Source: Pseudomonas umsongensis (GTDB lineage Bacteria; Pseudomonadota; Gammaproteobacteria; Pseudomonadales; Pseudomonadaceae). Taken from it: DNA of 64,000 bases. The notes below the pieces were generated by a model. That model was not told the origin of the DNA, did not search any database, and was given only the letters and a program-made list of their open reading frames with translations. This document shows positions 26,449-34,438 of the stretch, one piece after another. Made by a program: the position numbers and the translations under genes. Position 1 is the first letter of the stretch, and every line of letters begins with the position of its first letter. The stretch lies in assembly GCF_002236105.1 (NCBI RefSeq), contig NZ_NIWU01000001.1, forward strand, positions 372,001-436,000. Direction: 5' to 3'.

Positions 26449-26751
26449 GTGCATATCCATTGCCGCGGTAACGGCCTCCTATGGTTTCGCCCTTACGGCG
26501 ACTCCCTTTTTCAAACACCAAAAAGGAAGCAAAAGGCTTTGCCCCACCACTCGGTGCCTCGCTAGAGCTCGGCATGTCCTCTCTCCGGCATTGCTCCGTG
26601 GGTCGCCGCGATGGGCCGTCCCTGGCCCAGCGCGGCTAAACCGGCGTCCTGCCGGTTTCCCCACTGCGCAATGCCTGCGTTCAGCCATCGTGGTTAACGG
26701 GGCGCCCAGATCAAAAACAAAAGCGAGGCGGCCTTAAAGCCGACCTGACTG
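26449..26751 (+). repeat. A unit, copy A9
   Basis: It has a GTGCATATCC terminus and the TCGCC/GGCGA hairpin, and is the last A unit of locus 3. Confidence 0.85.
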
Positions 26752-26769
26752 TTACGGGTGTACCTCGAT

Positions 26770-26898
26770 CCCCTGTAGAAGCGAGCATGTCGAATCGTCG
26801 AATCGTCGCACCGTCGCGATGGTCGTCAACGATAACGCCGGGCACCTGGTAGCCCGCAGTGCTCTCAGGTTTTTCGCGAGCATGCTCGCTCCTACAGA
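26770..26898. repeat. REPIN in composite locus 3 (one arm degenerate)
   Basis: The left arm GTAGAAGCGAGCATG is followed by a short GTCGAATC repetition; the right arm GAGCATGCTCGCTCC is intact. Confidence 0.75.
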
Positions 26899-26920
26899 AG
26901 GTATGCGTATGGCTTCCGGT

Positions 26921-27240
26921 CAGGTCGGCTTTAAGGCCGCCTCATTTTTGATGGTGATCTGGCTTTTGATGTTCTTGCCCCCTCGAGAGGCCGAGTGGAG
27001 GTTCTGCGCAGTGGGTAAACCGGCATGGATGCCGGTTTAGCCGCGCTGGGCTAAGGATGGCCCATCGCGGCGACCCACGGAGCAGGACCGGAGCGAGGGC
27101 ATGCCGAGCCTTGGCGAGGCACCGAACGCCAGGGGCAAGAGCGTTTGGTTACTTTGCGCCGGGCGGCGTTCCGCTTCTCAAAGTGACTCGCTGTAAAAGC
27201 GAAACCCTAGGTGGCCGTTACCGCAGGAATGGATATGTAC
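26921..27240 (-). repeat. B unit, copy B3 (inverted)
   Basis: Inverted B unit with the CCTCTCGAGGGGG end, the shared central hairpins and the GGATATGTAC outer end. Confidence 0.82.
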
Positions 27241-27256
27241 TCAGTCACAAATCCCC

Positions 27257-27347
27257 ATTGGCCGCCAGGACGCCTTCGCCGGCAAGCCTGGCTCCTACAG
27301 TAAAAGCGAAACCCTAAGTGGCCGTTACCGCAGGAATGGATATGTAC
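27257..27347 (-). repeat. mini-element: terminus joined directly to a REP
   Basis: A REP-like CTTCGCCGGCAAGCCTGGCTCC is joined by a few bases to an inverted terminus (GCGAAACCC...GGATATGTAC). It matches the copy at 6890-6971. Confidence 0.7.
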
Positions 27348-27360
27348 ACCTGAAAGAAAT

Positions 27361-27620
27361 TGGTCCGCTGACAGGCCGCTTTCGCGAGCAGGCTCGCTCC
27401 CACAGTAGATCGGGTACAACCGCAAGCGACTGGTCCGCTGTCAGGCCGCCTTCGCGAGCAGGCTCGCTCCCACAGTAGATCGGGTACAACCGCAAGCGAC
27501 TGGTCCGCTGACAGGCCGCTTTCGCGAGCAGGCTCGCTCCCACAGTAGATCGGGTACAACCGCAAGCGACTGGTCGGCTGTCAGGCCGCCTTCGCGAGCA
27601 AGTCCGCTCCCACAACAGGC
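27361..27620. repeat. tandem array of 70-bp REP-containing repeats (four copies)
   Basis: The motif TGGTCCGCTG recurs at 27361, 27431 and 27501 and as TGGTCGGCTG at 27571, an exact 70-bp period. Each unit holds one REP arm (TTCGCGAGCAGGCTCGCTCC) and the spacer CGGGTACAACCGCAAGCGAC; the last copy is truncated after its REP arm. The array ends eight bases from the stop codon of an AraC gene. Confidence 0.93.
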
Positions 27621-27627
27621 GTGATAA

Positions 27628-28671
27628 TCAGGAGGGCTTGGGTGGGGCTGCATCCGACGGGGCTTTTGCCGAACCCTGCTTTTGCGCGCGCCACGTCGCC
27701 GGAGGCATGCCGAACTGGCTGATGAACCAGCGCGTAAACGAACTCGCCATTGAGTAGCCAAGCATGTCGGCAATGCGACTGAGCGAGTAATTCGGGTTGT
27801 CCAGGTAACGCAGCACCAGGTCGCGGCGCACGTCGTTGATCACATCGTTGAAGGCACAGCCATCATCCTTGAGGCGACGTTGCAGCGTGCGCACGTTCAT
27901 GCCCTGGCTCTGCGCGACCTGTTCGATGGTGGCACGGCCCATCGGCAGCAGCAGGTAGATGGCCTTGCGCACTTCGAACAGCATCGAAGTGCCTTGGTGG
28001 CTTTGCAGCGAATCGAGGTAGCTCTGGGCATAGCGCGCCATGGCAGGGTCGGCGTTGGGGTTGGTCATGTCCAGGCTGGCGCCGGCGCAGACGATGCCGT
28101 TGAACTCACTGCCGAACTCCAGGGTGCAGCCGAACAGGCGGCGGTGCAGTTGAAGGTTGTCGGGGGCCTGGTGGGTGAAGTTGACGCTGTAGGGGTGCCA
28201 GTGTGAGCCGAGCAGGGCGGCGCACAGGCGGAACATCACGCCGATGGCCAGCTCGGTGGCCTGTCGACAGGGCATCGGCGATTCCGTGACCACCTCTTCG
28301 CGAATGATCACCATCTTGCCGGCCTCTTCAATGAAGATGGCCAGCGAGTCATTCATCAAGTGCCGGTAATGCACCACCACCTGCAAGGCATCGCGCAGCG
28401 TGCGCTGATGGCTGAGCAGCAGGCTGACCACGCCGAAGTCCGAGAGCTGGCGTGATTCGGCCATGCTCAAACCGAAGGTCTGGCAGCCGCTGGCAGAGGC
28501 TGAATCCTCCAGCAGGCGCACGGCGGAATCGATGGGGATGCGATGTTCCGGGGCCTGCAGCAAAGCCTTGGACAAGCCAACGCTGGCCAGCAAATCGCGT
28601 GGGTTGAACCCCAGGTATTGGGTGACCTCCAGGTAGTTGGTCAAGACGGCGGCGCGAACAAGCTTGGTCAT
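27628..28671 (-). CDS. AraC family transcriptional regulator (arabinose-binding-like domain)
   Basis: A 347-residue regulator. The N-terminal half (YLEVTQYLGFNPRDLLASVG, LSMAESRQLSDFGVVSLLL) is the OruR/ArgR-like sensing domain. The C-terminal half has two helix-turn-helices, IEQVAQSQGMNVRTLQRRL and IADMLGYSMASSFTRWF. Such regulators often control fatty-acid, lipid or amino-acid catabolic genes. It is divergent from the hydrolase and the DUF1302-to-ligase block, the likely target. The ATG at 28671 was chosen as the start of the conserved domain; a start eleven codons upstream is possible. Confidence 0.88.
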   Translation of the reverse strand: MTKLVRAAVLTNYLEVTQYLGFNPRDLLASVGLSKALLQAPEHRIPIDSAVRLLEDSASASGCQTFGLSMAESRQLSDFGVVSLLLSHQRTLRDALQVVVHYRHLMNDSLAIFIEEAGKMVIIREEVVTESPMPCRQATELAIGVMFRLCAALLGSHWHPYSVNFTHQAPDNLQLHRRLFGCTLEFGSEFNGIVCAGASLDMTNPNADPAMARYAQSYLDSLQSHQGTSMLFEVRKAIYLLLPMGRATIEQVAQSQGMNVRTLQRRLKDDGCAFNDVINDVRRDLVLRYLDNPNYSLSRIADMLGYSMASSFTRWFISQFGMPPATWRAQKQGSAKAPSDAAPPKPS

Positions 28672-29026
28672 GCGAAGGTCTTTCCTGGGCCGATTGCAAT
28701 TCAATTGAGCGTGGCGACTATATCCAGCGCATCAGCAATTGCAACAGTTGTTAAGTGAGCGATTGCACCCGCCCATTGCTGTCCGATTTACCACTCTTGA
28801 ACCTGCCTCATCGAGGCTCACCCATTGATTACAGTGACCCGCACAGAACTTGCTGAGATTTTCGACCGGTGGTCGCACCGCGCCATCACCGAAACGTTTG
28901 TCATGAAAAGAAAAGTGCCTGACGTCCAATGAAAAGCGCCTGGGGTGGGCGCTCTTTAATGTCAGTCCTACAAAAAGCCCCTGGCGACAGAGCCAGTCGA
29001 GTCATCGAGAAAGCGTAGGTGTTGAA
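28672..29026. other. divergent intergenic region
   Basis: This gap of about 355 bp separates the AraC gene from the hydrolase gene. CAATTG-containing motifs (GATTGCAATTCAATTG, CAATTGCAACAGTTG) near the AraC start may be regulator sites. The rest shows one terminator-like hairpin and nothing else recognisable. Confidence 0.4.
28935..28953. terminator. terminator-like hairpin upstream of the hydrolase gene
   Basis: AGCGCC and GGCGCT form a perfect stem around TGGGGTG, with an A-run before and CTTTAAT after. It may act in both directions or as an attenuator. Confidence 0.45.
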
Positions 29027-29593
29027 GTGGACAAACTGCAAACTGCCGCAACCGTTCTGATCGTACCGGGCCTGCGTGAGCACGTCGCCGAACATTGGCA
29101 GACGTTGCTTGAAGCCAGGCTGAGCAAGGTACGTAGCGTGCCGCCGCTGGAGGCCGACAAGCTCGATTGCAACAAACGCGTGCAAGCGATCCAGCATGCA
29201 CTGGAACAGATCGACGGGCCGGTGATCCTGGTCGCCCATAGCGCCGGTGTCCTGATGGTCGCGCACTGGGCCGCGCAGCACAGCCGGCCGATCAAGGGCG
29301 CGCTGCTGGCCGCTCCACCTGACCTCGATGCCCCTTGGCCGTCTGGCTACCCATCGCCTGAAACCCTGCGTAGCCAGGGGTGGGACCCTCTACCCAAAGG
29401 CCCGCTGCCATTTCGCAGCCTCGTGGCCGCCAGTACCAACGACCACCTCGCCAGCCTGCAAGCCGTTACGCACCTGGCCGAAGGCTGGGGTAGCGAGCTG
29501 CTCAACCTGGGCGATGTCGGTCATCTCAATCCTGCTGCCGGGTACGGGCACTGGCCGCAAGCCGAAGCCCTGATCCTCGAGCTGGATCGCTAG
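29027..29593 (+). CDS. RBBP9/YdeN family serine hydrolase
   Basis: A 188-residue small alpha/beta hydrolase of the RBBP9/YdeN family. The nucleophile elbow is VAHSAGVLM with Ser72, and the catalytic His lies in GDVGHLNPAAGYG, a family hallmark. Substrates of bacterial members are mostly unknown. The start is a GTG at 29027. It precedes the DUF1302 gene by 127 bp and may be part of the same regulon. Confidence 0.85.
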   Translation: MDKLQTAATVLIVPGLREHVAEHWQTLLEARLSKVRSVPPLEADKLDCNKRVQAIQHALEQIDGPVILVAHSAGVLMVAHWAAQHSRPIKGALLAAPPDLDAPWPSGYPSPETLRSQGWDPLPKGPLPFRSLVAASTNDHLASLQAVTHLAEGWGSELLNLGDVGHLNPAAGYGHWPQAEALILELDR

Positions 29594-29645
29594 TTCAGGC
29601 GCCGGTTGGCCCGCGCCATCCGGTATCCGCCCCTATCCTGAAAAA

Positions 29646-29672
29646 CGTAAACCCCTGGAACAAGGGGTTACG
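29646..29672. terminator. hairpin between the hydrolase and DUF1302 genes
   Basis: GTAAACCCCT and AGGGGTTAC pair with one bulge. A run of five A residues precedes it, so it reads as an intrinsic terminator only on the minus strand; on the plus strand it may be an attenuator. Confidence 0.4.
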
Positions 29673-29720
29673 CGGGGCCTGCTGCGCTTAAAACAAATAC
29701 AAAAAGGCGGAGACAACGCT

Positions 29721-31724
29721 ATGCACCACAACAAGAGTCACGGGTTCACCGCTTCACGCTACACCTTGCTGGCCTCGGCCATTCTCGCGGCAACGGTGCC
29801 GACGGCCCATGCGGTCGAGATCGAGACAGGTAACCCGGACTGGAACGTTCGCGTGGATAACACCGTCAAGTACAACTACGGCGTACGCACCGAAAGCGCG
29901 GACAAACGTATGTTGGGCACGCCCAACAACAACGACGGCGACTACAACTTCCGTAGGTCTGGCACCAACATCACCAACCGCGTCGACCTGTTGACCGAGA
30001 TGGACGTGGTTTATCAGAACCACATGGGCTTTCGCGTAAGCGCCGCCGGTTGGTACGACAAGGCCTACGAGAACACCGGTTCCAATTCCAACCCGTTCGT
30101 CAACGGCAACGGTTCGACCTCGGGCCTGATCGCCAACGACCCGCGCCTGGCCGGGGTCACCAATGACAACGTCGGCAATGGCAGCCCGCACCTGAGCAAC
30201 TATGCCCAGCGTTACTACACGGGTCCGTCCGGCGAAATCCTCGACGCCTTCGTGTTCTACAGCACCGAAGTGGGCGAGGAGTCGATGCTGAGCTTCAAGG
30301 CTGGCCAGCACAACGTGTTCTGGGGCGAGACCATTCTCAATCCGGTGCATTCGATCAGCTACGGCCAGTCCGGCCTGGACCTGGCCAAGCTGGCCGCGTC
30401 GCCGGGCACCGAAGCCAAGGAGCTGTTCGTACCGCGCAATCAGCTGTCGATGTCGTTCACCGTCAACCCTGAGTTGACCCTGGCGGCCCAATACTTCCTC
30501 GACTGGGATGAAGCGCGTCTTCCAGAAGCCGGCACCTACTACGGCGGTTCCGACCTGGTCGGTTTCGGCGCGCAGTCGTTCCTGCTGGGTAACACTAATG
30601 CTGTCGTGCCTGGCAGCCCTCTGGGTTGCGGCCTGGCGCCGTGCAACGGCTTGACCAACGTGCGTCGCGGGCACGACCTGACCCCGGACAAGCGCGGCGA
30701 CTGGGGCCTCATGGCCAAATGGTCACCCGCCTGGCTGGACGGCACCCTCGGCGTCTATTACCGCGAAACCTCGGAAATCCTCCCGCAAGCCTGGCTCGAT
30801 GCCCGTGGCCTGAGTTCGGCCAACCCGAACGGAACCCGGCCAGCCGGCCAGGTGCCCGCGGTCATCAATACGCTCAACTCGCTGAGCACCGCCACCTATC
30901 AGATGGCCTATGCCGACAACATCAAGATCGTTGGCCTGAGCCTGTCCAAGGACGTGGGCGGGGTGAGCGTGGGCTCGGACCTGAACGTCCGGCACAACAT
31001 GCCGCTGGCCAGTATTCCAGCCGTCGTCAGCACCACCAGTCCCCTGGGCCTGGGCCAGGGGCTCGGCCTGCTGCCGGCGCGCACACCCGGAACCGGCGTG
31101 ATCTATGACACCCCGGAAAAGGGCGACAGCATGGCCGCCACCGGCGACACCCTGCACTGGACGGTCAACGGTCTGATGACCATGCCGAAAACGCCCGTGT
31201 TCGATTCGGCGACCCTGCTCGCCGAGTTGTACTACAGCAACTTGCTCAAGCTCGATAGCAAGAACGAAGCGCTCTACAAAGGCAAGGGCACTTACCACGG
31301 TATCGATCAGCCGACCCGTGACAACTGGGGCATCGCGGTCAACTTCACACCGACCTGGTACCAGGTGTTTCCCGGTGTCGACCTCAATGCACCGATGTCC
31401 GTCAACCTCGGTCTCGATGGCGTTTCACCGGTTTCCGGTGGCGGTGCCAAGGACACCGGTAACTACGCAGTCGGCCTCGGCGCCGTTGTGTACAACAAAT
31501 ACTTCGTCGACCTGAAATACGTGGACTCTTTCGGCAAGGCCGACAAGTGCAATGTCAGTGGCGTGAGTACTGGCCCGACCGGAGGTGACGGCGCTGCGCC
31601 GAATGCCTTCAGCGGCAACGAAAACTACGCCTGTTACGCCGGTGGCTATTCGTCCTTTTCCGGTGGTGGTGCCACGACTGAGGACCGTGGCGCTGTGTAC
31701 CTGACGATGAAAACAACCTTTTGA
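29721..31724 (+). CDS. DUF1302 family outer membrane protein
   Basis: A 667-residue protein with a signal peptide (hydrophobic core LLASAILAATVPTAHA, cut near AHAVEI) and a beta-rich, Gly/Asn/Tyr-rich body that ends AVYLTMKTTF, as expected for an outer-membrane barrel. It belongs to the DUF1302 family. In Pseudomonas these proteins occur beside DUF1329 proteins and, from memory, have been linked by fitness data to growth on long-chain esters or fatty acids. It heads the envelope block and is followed by DUF1329 after 41 bp. Confidence 0.88.
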   Translation: MHHNKSHGFTASRYTLLASAILAATVPTAHAVEIETGNPDWNVRVDNTVKYNYGVRTESADKRMLGTPNNNDGDYNFRRSGTNITNRVDLLTEMDVVYQNHMGFRVSAAGWYDKAYENTGSNSNPFVNGNGSTSGLIANDPRLAGVTNDNVGNGSPHLSNYAQRYYTGPSGEILDAFVFYSTEVGEESMLSFKAGQHNVFWGETILNPVHSISYGQSGLDLAKLAASPGTEAKELFVPRNQLSMSFTVNPELTLAAQYFLDWDEARLPEAGTYYGGSDLVGFGAQSFLLGNTNAVVPGSPLGCGLAPCNGLTNVRRGHDLTPDKRGDWGLMAKWSPAWLDGTLGVYYRETSEILPQAWLDARGLSSANPNGTRPAGQVPAVINTLNSLSTATYQMAYADNIKIVGLSLSKDVGGVSVGSDLNVRHNMPLASIPAVVSTTSPLGLGQGLGLLPARTPGTGVIYDTPEKGDSMAATGDTLHWTVNGLMTMPKTPVFDSATLLAELYYSNLLKLDSKNEALYKGKGTYHGIDQPTRDNWGIAVNFTPTWYQVFPGVDLNAPMSVNLGLDGVSPVSGGGAKDTGNYAVGLGAVVYNKYFVDLKYVDSFGKADKCNVSGVSTGPTGGDGAAPNAFSGNENYACYAGGYSSFSGGGATTEDRGAVYLTMKTTF

Positions 31725-31765
31725 TGCACCACTGATTTGCTCAATGCAAGCAGGAGAATAACAAG

Positions 31766-33124
31766 ATGAAATTCGTGAAAACCGTGTTGGCCGCTTCGCT
31801 GGCCATGGTCCTTGCCGCCCAGGTACAGGCCGCTGTTTCAACCCAGGACGCTGCCAAGCTGGGCACCAGCCTGACCCTGGTGGGCGCCGAAAAGGCCGGC
31901 AATGCCGATGGTTCGATTCCGGCCTACAACGGTGGCCTGACCACGCCGCCAGCCAGTTTCAAAGCCGGTGACAGCATGCGCCCGGACCCGTTTGCCAGTG
32001 AAAAACCGCTGCTGGTGATCGATGGCAAGAACGTCGACCAGTACAAGGGCATGCTCACCGCCACCACGGTGGAACTGGCCAAGCGCTTTCCGACTTTCCG
32101 TGTCGACGTGTTCCCGACCCACCGCACCGTTTCGCTGCCAAAAGCCATCCTCGATAACGGCGTGAAGAACGCCAGCGGCGCCAAGTCACTCGAAGGCGGG
32201 TTGGCCATCGACAACGTGCTGCCGGGCGTACCGTTCCCGATTCCGCAATCGGGCAACGAAGCAATGTGGAACTTCCTCTTGCGTTATCAGGGCGTGAGCA
32301 TCAACTCCAAGTACGACTCCTGGAACGTTGACTCCGCCGGCGTGCCAAGCCTGGCCACCACCGGGCAGGCGTTCATCTCCTATCCGATCTACGAGAACCT
32401 GACGCAGCCGATCAGCAGCGCCGATGTGTACTACCAGATGAAGCTGTCCTACACCGGCCCGGCACGTCGCGCCGGCGAGGCGGTAATGCTCAAGGACGCG
32501 GCCAACCCGCTGCAGCAACCACGCCGCGCCTGGCAATACCTGCCGGGGCAGCGTCGGGTGAAGCTGGCGCCTAACCTGGCGTACGACACGCCGAACCCAG
32601 GGACTGCGGGTGCGGGCACTTATGACGATGTGTTCGTGTTCAACGGTGCGCTGGATCGCTACGACTGGAAGCTGGTGGGCAAGCAGGAAATGATCGTGCC
32701 CTACAACACCTACAAGCTGACCTACGCCCAGGATCCGAAGTCGCTGACCACCGCCAATCACCTCGCACCAGACTTCGTGCGCTGGGAAAAACACCGCGTA
32801 TGGGTCGTGGAAGGCAACCTCAAGGCCGGTGCCCGGCACATCTATGCCAAGCGCCGCTTCTACCTCGACGAAGACAGCTGGAGCGCTTTGGCCTCGGATC
32901 AGTATGACGCCCGTGGCCAGCTCTATCGTGGTTCCTTCGCGTTCCTCAGCCAGAGCTATGACAAGCAGGTGCCGGACTCCACGCCTTTCATGATCTACGA
33001 CCTGGTCGGTGGCTCCTACAACATCAACGGTGTAGTCGGCCCTTACGGCGGCATCAAGTACATCGATCCGCTCTCCAAGGCCCAGTGGTCGTCGGAATCC
33101 CTGGCCGGCAGCGGCATTCGCTAA
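31766..33124 (+). CDS. DUF1329 family protein (outer membrane lipoprotein-sorting-like)
   Basis: A 452-residue exported protein. The signal peptide is MKFVKTVLAASLAMVLAAQ with a cut near VQAAVS. The mature part shows GTSLTLVGAEKAGNADGSIP near the start and RRAWQYLPGQRRVKLAPN, a DUF1329 hallmark resembling LolA/LolB-like lipid-carrier folds. It probably works with the DUF1302 protein upstream in handling lipidic substrates across the periplasm; that is inference from constant pairing. Confidence 0.88.
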   Translation: MKFVKTVLAASLAMVLAAQVQAAVSTQDAAKLGTSLTLVGAEKAGNADGSIPAYNGGLTTPPASFKAGDSMRPDPFASEKPLLVIDGKNVDQYKGMLTATTVELAKRFPTFRVDVFPTHRTVSLPKAILDNGVKNASGAKSLEGGLAIDNVLPGVPFPIPQSGNEAMWNFLLRYQGVSINSKYDSWNVDSAGVPSLATTGQAFISYPIYENLTQPISSADVYYQMKLSYTGPARRAGEAVMLKDAANPLQQPRRAWQYLPGQRRVKLAPNLAYDTPNPGTAGAGTYDDVFVFNGALDRYDWKLVGKQEMIVPYNTYKLTYAQDPKSLTTANHLAPDFVRWEKHRVWVVEGNLKAGARHIYAKRRFYLDEDSWSALASDQYDARGQLYRGSFAFLSQSYDKQVPDSTPFMIYDLVGGSYNINGVVGPYGGIKYIDPLSKAQWSSESLAGSGIR

Positions 33125-33153
33125 GCAAACCGCAAGCAGACGCTCGCACGATC

Positions 33154-33256
33154 CACTGTGGGAGCGAGCCTGCTCGCGATGGACGTTAACGATGACGCGT
33201 GCTGTCTGGATGCCCGCGTCGCCCTCTGGTCCATCGCGAGCAGGCTCGCTCCCACA
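33154..33256. repeat. REPIN inside the DUF1329-BNR gap
   Basis: Two facing intact REPs (GGGAGCGAGCCTGCTCGCG) lie between the DUF1329 stop and the BNR-protein start. They would form a long hairpin in the operon transcript. Confidence 0.9.
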
Positions 33257-33333
33257 TGACCTGCACGGCGCAAGGTTTGAACGTCAGGCACACCGATGTG
33301 TGTCCCGGCGCGGTTTTCCGAAGAGGACGCGGT

Positions 33334-34422
33334 ATGTGTTCGTATAAGAATTTCAAGCACGTGGCGTTTGGCCTGGCGCTCGGCCTGTTGCAGGGCGTCA
33401 CCCACGCAGCCGATTACGTTGATGTGCTGGACCTGCCTGCCAGGGTCAGTGCCTTGGCCAGCAATAGCCCGCTGTCCGGCATGGCCCGCGCCGGTGAGCG
33501 CGTGATCGCCGTTGGCCAGCGCGGCCATATCCTGTTTTCCGATGACGCTGGCAAGCACTGGCAGCAGGCTGCCGTACCGGTCAGCGCCGACTTGACCGCC
33601 GTGAGTTTTTCCGGTCCCACCCAGGGCTGGGCGGTGGGCAATGACGGTGTGGTGTTGCACACGAGCGACGCTGGCGCGACCTGGAACAAGCAACTCGACG
33701 GCCGCCAGATCGGCAACTTGCTGGTCAAGCATTACACGGCGCTGGCCAGTGCCGAGCCGGGCAACGAACAGTGGCCGCTGCTGGTCGCCGAAGGTCAGCG
33801 ACTGCTGGAGCAGGGTGCCGATAAACCGCTACTCGATGTGTGGTTCGCCAATGACCAAGTCGGCTATGTGGTCGGCGTGTTCAACCTGATCCTGCGCACT
33901 GACGATGGCGGCATGAGCTGGACGCCGTTGCAGGATCGCACCGACAACCCGCAAGGCTTGCACCTCAATGCCATCGCCTCCACTGGTGACAGCCTGTACA
34001 TCGCCGGCGAACAAGGCCTGTTGCTCAAATGGGATGAGCAGGCTCAACGCTTCGCCGCCGTGGAGACGCCCTATCAGGGCAGCTTCTTCGGTGTCATCGG
34101 CAAGCCTGGCGAAGTGCTCGTCTACGGCTTGCGCGGCAACGTGCTGCGCAGTACCGACGGCGGGCAGAGCTGGACCCCGTTGGACACTGGGCTGCACATC
34201 AGCATTACCGCCGGCCTCGTCGATGCCCGTGGCCATTACCGCCTGTTCACCCAGGGCGGGCAGATGCTGGTCAGCCAGGGCACAGGTGCGCACATGCACC
34301 TGGTGCAGCAACCGGCACGCACCCCGGTTGCCGGTGCCACCCAGTCCGCCGACGGCGCATTGGTGGTAGCGGGCAGCCGTGGCGCCCAGGTGTTAGCCGC
34401 CGATCCAGCCCTCGAACCCTAA
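33334..34422 (+). CDS. YCF48/BNR-repeat beta-propeller protein
   Basis: A 362-residue exported protein with a signal peptide (VAFGLALGLLQGVTHA) and repeated beta-propeller motifs: ILFSDDAGKHW, VLHTSDAGATW, ILRTDDGGMSW and VLRSTDGGQSW. These are the Asp-box type repeats of YCF48-like photosystem assembly factors and sialidase folds. It pairs with the MMPL transporter that starts 16 bp downstream, a common Pseudomonas arrangement. The ATG at 33334 follows GAGGACGCGGT; the longer open frame would run through a REP and is rejected. Confidence 0.87.
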   Translation: MCSYKNFKHVAFGLALGLLQGVTHAADYVDVLDLPARVSALASNSPLSGMARAGERVIAVGQRGHILFSDDAGKHWQQAAVPVSADLTAVSFSGPTQGWAVGNDGVVLHTSDAGATWNKQLDGRQIGNLLVKHYTALASAEPGNEQWPLLVAEGQRLLEQGADKPLLDVWFANDQVGYVVGVFNLILRTDDGGMSWTPLQDRTDNPQGLHLNAIASTGDSLYIAGEQGLLLKWDEQAQRFAAVETPYQGSFFGVIGKPGEVLVYGLRGNVLRSTDGGQSWTPLDTGLHISITAGLVDARGHYRLFTQGGQMLVSQGTGAHMHLVQQPARTPVAGATQSADGALVVAGSRGAQVLAADPALEP

Positions 34423-34438
34423 GAGCGAGAACCCAGAC

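Larger units (their letters stand above)
24962..27240. repeat. composite repeat locus 3: (A-C)x3-A, REP pair, inverted B
   Basis: This gene-free stretch of nearly 2.3 kb lies between convergent genes. It contains four forward A units separated by single REPs and C spacers at a period of about 495 bp, then a REPIN and one inverted B unit. The outer ends are GTACATATCC facing outward, as in the other loci. Confidence 0.82.

Noticed and set aside
24962..27240. Possible CRISPR array because of regularly spaced repeats.
   Set aside because: The period is near 495 bp, the spacers are themselves repeats, and there are no cas genes.
27361..27620. 70-bp tandem repeat considered as a CRISPR array or origin iterons.
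   Set aside because: Units contain the standard REP arm and a constant spacer, not unique spacers, and no replication gene lies nearby.
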